Shown here in pieces: positions 34,906 to 43,054 of a stretch of DNA of 64,000 nt; the stretch's first letter is position 1; each line of letters opens with the position of its first letter. The DNA is taken from the NCBI GenBank assembly GCA_012960225.1, contig DUBS01000015.1, positions 1 through 64,000 on the forward strand, in the 5' to 3' direction. This DNA is from Gemmatimonadota bacterium. GTDB lineage: Bacteria; Gemmatimonadota; Gemmatimonadetes; Longimicrobiales; Gaopeijiaceae. The position numbers and the translations under genes are program-made. The notes under the pieces were generated by a model. It did not search any database. It was not told where the DNA came from and was given only the letters and a program-made list of their open reading frames with translations.

Positions 34906-35721
34906 CTACTGTAGCATAAGCGGTGGGAACATGGCATCCAGAATCAGTATCGTCAGGATCATGAACATCACCGCTTGGGTCGTGCTAAGGCCAACACCCT
35001 CGGCTCCCCCTCGTGTACGAAGACCCATATGGACCGAGATGAGCGGAATTGCTGCTCCAAAGACGATGGACTTGGAGAGTCCATAGACTAAGTCCCAGTT
35101 GTGCCAAAATAGACGGGCTCCGTAGATAAATGTTTCATTGCCCAGGCCGATGGTGAGGTTCGCTGCAATCATTCCGGCCGCAATACCAATCACGTCCGCA
35201 AAACCGACCAGGAGCGGCAGCGAGATGACCGCTGCAATGAAGCGTGGAGCGGCAAGAATCGCCACCGGATCCCGGCCCAATGACTCGAAGGCATCAATCT
35301 GCTCTGAAACAACCATCGTCCCAAGCTCAGCCGTGATACGTGCACCGATTCTCCCTACCAAAACGATAGCTGTCAGCAAAGGGGCCAACTCAAGGATCAC
35401 GCTCTGCACGACTAGCGTCCCAAGCACATATTGCGGCGAAGACGAGATTAGCTGGTAGCCACCCTGTTGACTCGTAACAATCCCCGCCAAGGATGCTGTC
35501 ACGAAAACGATGGGCAAACTCTGCACACCCATGATGTAAAGCTGCGTAGTTATGTCACGTCTTGATACTTTGAGCCGAACAATCGCCACGACGATACGCC
35601 ATGCTAAAAGTCCGAGTTCCCCGGCATGTTCAGCAGTGACACGGGCAACCCTACCGACGGCAGCCAGCCATTGAACAATGGGTGCCGGAAGAGGGAGGGT
35701 CGCAGGGTATTCGTGCTTCAC
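34906..35721 (-). CDS. mlaE: Mla-type ABC transporter permease
   Basis: A 271-residue permease of the MlaE/Ttg2B family with about five membrane helices. Marks are SLPIVFVTASLAGIVTSQQGG, ELAPLLTAIVLVGRIGARI, LGTMVVSEQIDAFESLGRDP and a C-terminal GGAEGVGLSTTQAV. It is the first gene of the mlaEFD operon, transporting phospholipids between membranes. The N-terminus is about 20 residues longer than E. coli MlaE. No mlaC or mlaB lies beside it. Confidence 0.94.
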   Translation of the reverse strand: MKHEYPATLPLPAPIVQWLAAVGRVARVTAEHAGELGLLAWRIVVAIVRLKVSRRDITTQLYIMGVQSLPIVFVTASLAGIVTSQQGGYQLISSSPQYVLGTLVVQSVILELAPLLTAIVLVGRIGARITAELGTMVVSEQIDAFESLGRDPVAILAAPRFIAAVISLPLLVGFADVIGIAAGMIAANLTIGLGNETFIYGARLFWHNWDLVYGLSKSIVFGAAIPLISVHMGLRTRGGAEGVGLSTTQAVMFMILTILILDAMFPPLMLQ

Positions 35722-35837
35722 CGTCTAAGAAGCTCCAACGTTATGCTACCTATGTCCTTAGGATTGCGGGGCGTAGCAGTCGGGCAAACTTTCGGTTAAA
35801 GATACATCAAAATCAACCTATCATAGTTCAAATCATG

Positions 35838-35850
35838 GCATAATTTATGC
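35838..35850. promoter_or_regulatory. Short perfect palindrome in divergent intergenic region
   Basis: GCATAA-T-TTATGC is a perfect 13-base palindrome in the 250-base gap between mlaE (minus) and the M20 peptidase gene (plus). Its position suits an operator for either gene, but a chance occurrence in this AT-rich stretch is possible. Confidence 0.25.
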
Positions 35851-35970
35851 GATCTGATGGTTTCAATTGATGTTATAGGGGCTAGAATGGCTTCCTTAAC
35901 TATCTTGTTGAGATAGATAAGGGCTATTGGTACCTAAACAAATGAACACAGACGACGGAGCGCGGGAGTG

Positions 35971-37266
35971 ATGAATCAACTCAAACGCACTGTGACCTTC
36001 TTCATTGCAGCGGTAGTGCTTAGTACTCCGCAATCAGTGACGGGACAGGAACCCGATTATGAAGCACAGGTAGCTGCACTCGTAACGCTCCCTTCCGTGT
36101 TACGGGCGCTGGAACTCGTGGAGGAACGGGATGCGAGGACCATGGCAGACTTACTCGAACTCACTGAAATAGCTGCTCCTCCGTTTGACGAAGACCAGCG
36201 AGCTGAACGGTTCCTGGAAATGCTGCTCGATCTTGGCGTCGATTCAGCATGGACAGATGCAGAGGGCAATGTACTCGCGCTCAGGCGAGGCACAGGTTCG
36301 GGCGAGGTTGTCGCTGTCGCAGGGCATCTCGATACCGTTTTCCCGGAAGGCACCGATGTCACTGTCCGACAAAGAGGTGACACGCTTTTCGCTCCTGGGA
36401 TAGGAGATGATACCCGTGGTTTAACTGCGGTGCTCGCACTACTTCGTGTTCTAAACGAGGCTGATTTGCAGACGACTGCGGATCTCCTTTTTATTGGCAC
36501 TGTCGGTGAGGAAGGCCTCGGAGACCTTCGGGGAATGAAGCATCTCTTCCGTGAAGGCGGCCCGAGAATCGACACATTCATCTCGATTGATGGTACTGGA
36601 CACACCGGCATCACCCATCAGGGACTCGGCTCGCATCGATATCGGGTTACTGTCCGAGGACCTGGCGGGCATTCGTGGGGCGCCTTTGGGCTCCCTAACC
36701 CAGCGCATGCACTCGGGCGCGCAATCGACTACTTCGATCTCGCCGCTGACGCGATCACACAGTTTGGACCACGCACGAGTTACAATGTAGGTAGGATAGG
36801 AGGAGGGACTTCTGTTAATTCGATCCCATTCGAGGCCTGGATGGAGGTTGATATGCGTTCGGAGAGTCCAGAGAACCTCGAGGCCATCGACGAAGTGTTC
36901 CAACGTTCGGTTCGCCGAGCGGTCGAGGAATCCAATACCCAACGCCGTGATGGAGCAGAACTATCGCTCGAAATGGAATTGATCGGTGATCGTCCGTCTG
37001 GTGAAATTTCAGAATCCTTACCATTCGTCCAACAGGCTATCGCTGTCAGTCGCCATCTCGGAATCGAACCCTCGCTGGGTAGAGGTTCTACTGACTCGAA
37101 TATTCCCATCTCCCAAGGGATCCCAGCTATCACTATAGGCGGCGGCGGTCAGGGGAGTGGTGCACACTCACCTGGGGAATGGTTCATCAACCGTGATGGA
37201 ACCTTAGGTATCCAGAGGGCACTACTGATTCTCCTAGCTCAAGCAGGAACTGGGGTTACAAGCTGA
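35971..37266 (+). CDS. M20 family metallopeptidase
   Basis: A 431-residue exported zinc peptidase. It has a signal peptide (cut after VTGQ) and the M20 ligand pattern: AVAGHLDTVFPEG (His, Asp), GIGDDTRG (bridging Asp), GTVGEEGLGD (catalytic Glu pair), STDSNIP (Asp) and GAHSPGEW (His). The dimerisation domain occupies about residues 215-330. Members cleave dipeptides, tripeptides or acyl-amino acids. I use ATG 35971; a GTG immediately before it is possible. The final TGA overlaps the next gene. Confidence 0.93.
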   Translation: MNQLKRTVTFFIAAVVLSTPQSVTGQEPDYEAQVAALVTLPSVLRALELVEERDARTMADLLELTEIAAPPFDEDQRAERFLEMLLDLGVDSAWTDAEGNVLALRRGTGSGEVVAVAGHLDTVFPEGTDVTVRQRGDTLFAPGIGDDTRGLTAVLALLRVLNEADLQTTADLLFIGTVGEEGLGDLRGMKHLFREGGPRIDTFISIDGTGHTGITHQGLGSHRYRVTVRGPGGHSWGAFGLPNPAHALGRAIDYFDLAADAITQFGPRTSYNVGRIGGGTSVNSIPFEAWMEVDMRSESPENLEAIDEVFQRSVRRAVEESNTQRRDGAELSLEMELIGDRPSGEISESLPFVQQAIAVSRHLGIEPSLGRGSTDSNIPISQGIPAITIGGGGQGSGAHSPGEWFINRDGTLGIQRALLILLAQAGTGVTS

Positions 37267-38030
37267 GTCCCGAAGGGGATGAGGGAGCGCTCCAAGGTCG
37301 TGTTGCAATTATTACCGGAGCATCATCAGGTATTGGAGAAGCAACTGCCCTGACACTGGCGAGAGCTGGTGCGAGAGTGGCTGTCGCTGCTCGACGGTTG
37401 GACCGTCTCGAAGCACTAGTTTCCCAGCTGGGCTCCGAAGGACACTGTGCACTAGCTCATCGCACTGACGTCACTGAATTATCAGATGTAGAAGCATTAG
37501 TAGCGGCCACGAATAGAGAATTCGGTCGAATCGATATCTTTGTGAATAATGCTGGAACGATGCCCGCTTCACCGATAATCGACCGGCGTATATCCGACTG
37601 GAAGCGCATGGTGGACGTCAATGTGAATGGAGTTCTCCACGGTATCGGAGCCGTATTGCCGACCATGCTCGGACAGGGATCTGGCCATATCGTGATGATT
37701 GGGTCGATCGCAGGCCGGAGACCTTTCCCCGGTGGAACCGTATACGCAGCGACAAAATTTGCCGTCAGAGCACTTTCATGGGGCTTGCATCTGGAACTTG
37801 GTGCTGCTCACGGAATCCGAGTCACTGATATTCAACCAGGACAGGTGGCTACTGAACTCTATGAAAGTGTCCCGGAGGGGGCCTATAAAGATGCCTGGGA
37901 TAAAGCCTGGGAGGGCAAACGAAAGCTCAAGCCTCAGGATATCGCCGACACAGTTCTCTTTGCTGTTACTTCACCCGAACATATGGCAATAAGTGAGTTG
38001 CTCGTGCGACCGCTCGATCAACCAAACTGA
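37263..38030 (+). CDS. SDR family NAD(P)-dependent oxidoreductase, start codon uncertain
   Basis: A short-chain dehydrogenase/reductase of about 255 residues. The Rossmann motif TGASSGIG begins near 37311, NNAGTMP follows, the catalytic Ser lies in MIGSIAGRR, and YAATKFAV gives Tyr and Lys. From the previous in-frame stop (37194) to the Rossmann motif there is no ATG, GTG or TTG. The only near-cognate codon is CTG 37263, overlapping the M20 stop as CTGA, with GGGG upstream. A GTG at 37377 would delete the cofactor motif. The substrate is unknown; the enzyme is cytosolic although its neighbour is exported. Confidence 0.85.
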   Translation: MSPEGDEGALQGRVAIITGASSGIGEATALTLARAGARVAVAARRLDRLEALVSQLGSEGHCALAHRTDVTELSDVEALVAATNREFGRIDIFVNNAGTMPASPIIDRRISDWKRMVDVNVNGVLHGIGAVLPTMLGQGSGHIVMIGSIAGRRPFPGGTVYAATKFAVRALSWGLHLELGAAHGIRVTDIQPGQVATELYESVPEGAYKDAWDKAWEGKRKLKPQDIADTVLFAVTSPEHMAISELLVRPLDQPN

Positions 38031-38068
38031 CTCCCAATCACCCCGACAGACAGATCAGCTCGCCTCAA

Positions 38069-38094
38069 GTTGAGACATCCGCCGGAGTCTCAAC
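38069..38094 (+). terminator. Candidate terminator hairpin between convergent genes
   Basis: GTTGAGAC (38069-38076) pairs with GTCTCAAC (38087-38094), with an inner TCC/GGA extension after one bulged A. It lies about 40 bases after the SDR stop and before the convergent M14 gene end. The following plus-strand bases are pyrimidine-rich but not a clean T run, so termination efficiency is uncertain. Confidence 0.4.
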
Positions 38095-38155
38095 CATCTT
38101 CTCTCCCCTAAAGGAAAGGTGAAAGAAACCTGTCTTCCTATCCAGAAATCACAGT

Positions 38156-40882
38156 TCAGTTAGCGGCACCGTAATAGATGCCGTTGAACAGGAACCCGAA
38201 GGTACCATGAGGCTGTGCCCGGAACGTGATCTTGGGCCCGAATATAAAGAGTTTGCCCTCACCGTAGTCCGCCTCTATAGCTCCGACCCCACCCACTAGG
38301 TATTGCTCACCCCAAGCCCAGCCACTTCTAAGCGGTTCCTCAGTGTCATACCAACCGATTGTTCGGATCCGCTGCGGATCCGCGCCAGCTGACAGTCTAA
38401 ACGTTGGACTATGGCTGAAGAGCACGTTAGCTCTTTCCCCAAATCCGTGTGTGAGCGGGCTCACATGTTCAACTTTCATATCGAGTACGGATCCTGGAGT
38501 GAAGTATTTTTCACGGCTAAGCGGCACTCCATTTTCAACCAAGTGATTTGAAATCGGAAGCCCAGCGTGCGTCGCAAGGCTCGTAGAGGTCCCGATCGTG
38601 ACCGCTGCCCCTCCACCTCGCACATAATCAAGGATTCTTGGCACAGTCTGATCGATGGTCACCTGGCCTACACGACCTCTAAATTCTTCCGGTATTGTGG
38701 CAGGATCCGGGCCTCCTCCTCGTCCCCCTCGTCCACCACCTGCACCTGCTGGGATCGCTCCATCTTCAAACACAAGTACGTCATACTCGTTTAAGTCAGC
38801 GCTATCAAAATCAGGGGGATACAGCACGTCGAAATCGAACTCAAAATCCTCGAGAATCATACGCGTCCATCCGGATGGCATCGAGCCACCATATTGATCC
38901 CACAATCCGATTCGTACCGGGCTCAATTCCATTGAATTTCCTGCTGGTGGGCTCGCCACTCCTAAGAAATCTAGTCCTTTCTCTTCGGCAAGCTGTTCGA
39001 TACTTGATCGATCAATTTCGAGATAGAAAGCACCCGCACTGAAGGTTTGCCCCTCGGCAACTATGTCATCCACGTACCAGCGGGCACTCCCACCCGCAGC
39101 GAGCACTCGGTTGACTGCGATGAATGCATCATTGATGTGGTCGACTAGATACCCAGTTGCGTTCTCCTGGCCCGCAATCATGCCAACAGGTGGTGTCGAA
39201 ATGATTTCATCAATTACTTCAAAAGGCCCATCAAAGCCCTCTAAGATGCGATCAAAATCAACACCCATCTGCCAAGCCAGCGTCCAACCTGTGTTGTCAT
39301 ATGGAGCAGTAGGCGGTGCGCCGGGATATGGGAAATCGTTCGGGTGTTCCTGTTTTTCAAACATATCGAGCACATGCGGCCGAAACGCTTGTGCCGCTTT
39401 CACGACATATGAGCCTGCCGGGTAAGACTTCCCATCAACCATGAAATTAGCCGTCGCCCTATGAACATCTACTCCGTTATATAGAAGCGTATTGACAAAC
39501 TTCGTCGCCGTCAGAAAATCCCGTTGTTCAGAGGAAATGACAAAACCTCGAGGGTCGCGGTCTTCAGGGTTACGCAGAATGCGCTCCCAGTCATCTCTCG
39601 TACCGCGCTCGATCGTCTCAGCAGCAGCATCAATTTCAAACGGGTACGTAGTCCAAGTGTCGACCCTGCCGCGTTCGATTGAGTTCGTACCCATCCGCCA
39701 AATATTGTAGAGAAGATGGTCTGAGTTCCGTGAGGCGTAATCGAGAACAGCCCAGTTCGCGGTCTGTGAGTACTCAATCGACTGACGAAAATGCCAGGTT
39801 CCCGGCTCGACCGGTAACGGCAGGTCACCGTGAGGCATCTGGCGATCAGGGATGAACGGGATCTCGATCGGAGTCGGGTGACCAATCGTTTCCGTCAGCA
39901 GACCGATCATGTTTTTGAAGTATGGAGTGGTTCGAAGACCTCCGTTCCACCACGTCGAGTAAGATGACCCTGATCTCATTGTGGTGCCGCCCTTCCCTTC
40001 TAAAACGAATCGTTGATGCATAGCAGATCCAACCTGATCCAGTCCCGTCATGATAAGTGGATCCAGATAGTGGTTCGGAGGATCACGGAATGGTGGGGCG
40101 AACATGACGGTGCCCGCAGGTCCAGTCTGATGATGGTTGTAGACGATCTGAGGGTACCAAACCCGATATACCGAGGTGTTCATATTTTGTGACTCTGCAA
40201 GCGCAGCCATGTAAAAGTCGCGGTTATTGTCGTGCCCGGCATACTTGTTATAGAGGACAGGTACCCCCGCAGTAGAACGCTCTAGCTCGTCCTCATGTCT
40301 CATATACCAATTGGAGACGAGTGACTGTCCATCCGGGTTCGCGTGGGTAGCCAGCAAAATGACGTCATCAAGAATACGGAGTGTCTCAGTATCACTATTG
40401 GCATTCATCCGATAGACGAGTTCGGTGAGTTGGTGTGCACCGAGTACCTCGGTAGCATGTAGTCCCCCATCAATCCAAACGATCGCCTTGCCTTCTTCGG
40501 CTAATTCCAGGGCTTCAGAAGGACTGACTTCCTCAGCCTTCGCCATCCTGCGGGAAATCTCCCGATAGCGGTCTATGTTCCGATGGTTGTCTGGAGAGGT
40601 GATAATCGCCTGGATATGAGGCCGGCCTTCCTCAGTGAATCCGAGCGTATCTAAAACCATCCGATCAGATTCACCAGCTAACTTGATCCAGTACTCATGC
40701 AACTGCTCATAATTGATTAGTTCGTAGTCAGTTCCTATCTCGAAACCAAATTGCTCTTCAGGGGAGGTGACTTGATTTTGCGTGCAAGCAGTACCCGCGA
40801 GAATAATACTCATGGCGATCATTGAGACTGAGAATGACATGCGCTCGTTCATACGGGTTACACCCTTCCTGAGGTTTTTCAT
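38156..40882 (-). CDS. M14 family zinc carboxypeptidase-like lipoprotein
   Basis: A 908-residue lipoprotein (lipobox ILAGTAC, Cys33). The N-terminal M14 domain has the zinc motif HATE (His142, Glu145) and an IVYNHHQTGP block with the probable third ligand. The C-terminal third (from about residue 660) has VRIGLWDQYGG and DVLVFEDGAIPAG, resembling a class I glutamine-amidotransferase-like fold often appended to these proteins. A Gly/Arg-rich insert lies around residues 708-725. Relatives degrade exported peptides. The start could also be ATG 40852. It is divergent from the LVIVD gene with a 96-base gap. Confidence 0.88.
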   Translation of the reverse strand: MKNLRKGVTRMNERMSFSVSMIAMSIILAGTACTQNQVTSPEEQFGFEIGTDYELINYEQLHEYWIKLAGESDRMVLDTLGFTEEGRPHIQAIITSPDNHRNIDRYREISRRMAKAEEVSPSEALELAEEGKAIVWIDGGLHATEVLGAHQLTELVYRMNANSDTETLRILDDVILLATHANPDGQSLVSNWYMRHEDELERSTAGVPVLYNKYAGHDNNRDFYMAALAESQNMNTSVYRVWYPQIVYNHHQTGPAGTVMFAPPFRDPPNHYLDPLIMTGLDQVGSAMHQRFVLEGKGGTTMRSGSSYSTWWNGGLRTTPYFKNMIGLLTETIGHPTPIEIPFIPDRQMPHGDLPLPVEPGTWHFRQSIEYSQTANWAVLDYASRNSDHLLYNIWRMGTNSIERGRVDTWTTYPFEIDAAAETIERGTRDDWERILRNPEDRDPRGFVISSEQRDFLTATKFVNTLLYNGVDVHRATANFMVDGKSYPAGSYVVKAAQAFRPHVLDMFEKQEHPNDFPYPGAPPTAPYDNTGWTLAWQMGVDFDRILEGFDGPFEVIDEIISTPPVGMIAGQENATGYLVDHINDAFIAVNRVLAAGGSARWYVDDIVAEGQTFSAGAFYLEIDRSSIEQLAEEKGLDFLGVASPPAGNSMELSPVRIGLWDQYGGSMPSGWTRMILEDFEFDFDVLYPPDFDSADLNEYDVLVFEDGAIPAGAGGGRGGRGGGPDPATIPEEFRGRVGQVTIDQTVPRILDYVRGGGAAVTIGTSTSLATHAGLPISNHLVENGVPLSREKYFTPGSVLDMKVEHVSPLTHGFGERANVLFSHSPTFRLSAGADPQRIRTIGWYDTEEPLRSGWAWGEQYLVGGVGAIEADYGEGKLFIFGPKITFRAQPHGTFGFLFNGIYYGAAN

Positions 40883-40978
40883 GAGTTTTCCTGAACCTGA
40901 TTCTCTTGCCGGCTTGGGGTAACGTCAACAAATGTGCATGTTGAAGTCTCGGTCTTGCACAACACCAGGGTAATGATG

Positions 40979-43006
40979 ATGAAGAGATATAGCCGATATT
41001 TGCTTGTCTTGAACTTTTTCTTTTTTCTTCCAATCGGGCTTACAAGCCAAGAAAGTGGATTGCGATTGGTGGCAGAGCCGAATGTGATCTCGCTCGAAGT
41101 TGGCGGCTCTACATCACTGACCGTAAGGGTGTTTGATGCTTCCGGGGCCTTAGTTGATGTTCCCATCCGTTACGCAGCGCCCCGGCAGGCTATACGTGTA
41201 CGGAATGGTGTGGTTCAGGCATTCAGCGCTGGAAATTTTGAGATCGTAGCCACAGCAGCACTTCCAGCTGGTGTTCTTGGGGAGATACCCATACTACGGA
41301 TACCCGTCAGTATCTCCTGGCCGGGGATCAATACAATCAATCTCAACCCATCCGCACCAATGCTCTTCGTCGGGACAACCCTAACCCATCACCCTAGCGC
41401 TTTCCATGCAGACGGAACCAGGCGCCCGGCGCCTGTGTTCACATGGACCACCTCTGATCCAACGGTCGCATCAGTCGATGCATACGGAGCGATAACCGGA
41501 CATTCAGAGGGAACGGTGACTCTAACAGCATCAATCGAAGGAGCTTCTAGAGAGACCTCACACACGGTAAGGTCATTCCCAGCTACTGAACTCTTGATTG
41601 AAGGAGGAAGTGACGAAGCACGAACAGGAGATGTGCTCGGTTTCTCTGCCACCGGCCTAGGACCAGAAGGAAGGATTGAAGACCTGCCAGTGACGTGGGC
41701 ATACACTTTTATACCCGATGATTCAATAAGGGCACCCGGTTCCGCAGCAATCATGAATGAGGGCTCGTTCGTGGCCGAAGTTCCTGGGCGCTATACAATT
41801 CTCGCGCTATCAGGCTCCCTTACCAGCCGTAAGACAGTATTGGTACACGGCCGTGAAATCGTTCAACCGATTGAGTTGCAAGGGCAAGGTGCGGTCCGAA
41901 ATTCCCACACATCGGACCTCTGGGTATTTGAGGGACTTGATGGAAAGGACTACGCGATTACCGGCACTTGGTCGGCCGCGGGCTGGGCGTACTTCTGGGA
42001 TGTCACCGACCCGACCAACATGTTCGCAACAGATTCAATCCAGATCGACGCACGAACAGTAAACGATGTGAAAGCTCCACCGAGCGGTCGTTATGCTGCG
42101 CTCTCCCGCGAGGGAGCTTCTAACCGAAGTAATGGCGTGGTGATCTTGGATATGGCAAACCCAGCTCACCCCATTATCGCTTCAACGTTTGAGACACACG
42201 GCGTCACTGGTGGCGTTCACAATATGTTTGCGACCGAAGATTACCTTTTCGCACTTGCCGGAGGAGACAAGTACGTAATCATCGATATCCGCGATCTATA
42301 TAATCCGATGTATGTGAGTGAGTACAACCACCCAAACAGCCGTGTGCATGATGTCTGGGTGCACGATGGAATTGCGTATTCCTCAGAATGGGAAAATGGT
42401 GTCGTTGTCGTTGATGTCGGGAATGGAAAATGGGGGGGCACGATAGAAGATCCCGTATTCGTAACCAATATCCCGTATCCGGTGGGTGCTACCCACGCAG
42501 CTTTTCCATACCACCAGGAGTCAACCGGAAAATTCTACTTGTTTCTTGGAGACGAGATGAGTGGTGGTGGAAATGAGCCCTGGGCGGGACTGGGAAGCGA
42601 CAACCGTCCCTACAACACTGACACTGCTGAAGGAGGTGTACAGGGGCGCATGAGAGGCTACCTCCACATCATTGATTTCACAGACCCTGAGAACCCGCTC
42701 GATGTGGCACGTTACGAGATTCCAGAGTCTGGGACACACAACCTGTGGATCGAAGATGACGTGCTTTACCAAGCACACTACAAGGGTGGTCTGCGCGTGG
42801 TAGATATATCTGGTGAGCTAATGGGGAATCTCGCACACCAGGGGCGGGAAATCGCAGTCTATAAACCTCAGGATCCTGGCGGATTTCTCAGTAACCAGGT
42901 AAGCGTTTGGGGCGCCCAACCTCATAAAGGTCATATCTTTTTCTCTGATATGAATTCAGGGCTTTGGGCTGCGAAGTTGTCTCCGAGAAGCAGACCTATC
43001 AGCTGA
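40979..43006 (+). CDS. BIG2 (Ig-like) and LVIVD-repeat exported protein
   Basis: A protein of about 675 residues. I use the third of three tandem ATGs (40979), eight bases after AGGG; 40973 is possible. A hydrophobic signal (YLLVLNFFFFLPIGLTS) is followed by bacterial Ig-like group 2 domains (residues about 25-270; VTWTTSDPTVASVDAYG type blocks). The C-terminal half carries LVIVD repeats (VVILDMANPAHPIIAS, YVIIDIRDLYNPMYVSEY, LHIIDFTDPENPLDVARY, LRVVDISGE), which form a propeller. There is no catalytic motif. It is likely surface-associated, for binding or adhesion. Confidence 0.85.
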   Translation: MKRYSRYLLVLNFFFFLPIGLTSQESGLRLVAEPNVISLEVGGSTSLTVRVFDASGALVDVPIRYAAPRQAIRVRNGVVQAFSAGNFEIVATAALPAGVLGEIPILRIPVSISWPGINTINLNPSAPMLFVGTTLTHHPSAFHADGTRRPAPVFTWTTSDPTVASVDAYGAITGHSEGTVTLTASIEGASRETSHTVRSFPATELLIEGGSDEARTGDVLGFSATGLGPEGRIEDLPVTWAYTFIPDDSIRAPGSAAIMNEGSFVAEVPGRYTILALSGSLTSRKTVLVHGREIVQPIELQGQGAVRNSHTSDLWVFEGLDGKDYAITGTWSAAGWAYFWDVTDPTNMFATDSIQIDARTVNDVKAPPSGRYAALSREGASNRSNGVVILDMANPAHPIIASTFETHGVTGGVHNMFATEDYLFALAGGDKYVIIDIRDLYNPMYVSEYNHPNSRVHDVWVHDGIAYSSEWENGVVVVDVGNGKWGGTIEDPVFVTNIPYPVGATHAAFPYHQESTGKFYLFLGDEMSGGGNEPWAGLGSDNRPYNTDTAEGGVQGRMRGYLHIIDFTDPENPLDVARYEIPESGTHNLWIEDDVLYQAHYKGGLRVVDISGELMGNLAHQGREIAVYKPQDPGGFLSNQVSVWGAQPHKGHIFFSDMNSGLWAAKLSPRSRPIS

Positions 43007-43054
43007 ACTAGATTTCCGACCCGCTCGTACTTTGTGGCTAAATACTTTGGGGTA

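Noticed and set aside
35838-35850. The GCATAA/TTATGC palindrome as a dif site for XerD.
   Set aside because: dif needs two 11-base arms separated by about six bases; here the arms are six bases and one base apart.
36057-36614. A 185-codon minus-strand frame within the M20 peptidase gene.
   Set aside because: It is a Ser/Arg/Pro-rich shadow of the real gene with no domain.
37179-37266. Reading the TGA at 37194 as selenocysteine would give the SDR an ATG start at 37179.
   Set aside because: The segment lies inside the M20 coding region in another frame, has no SECIS-like hairpin that I can see, and encodes no conserved SDR residues.
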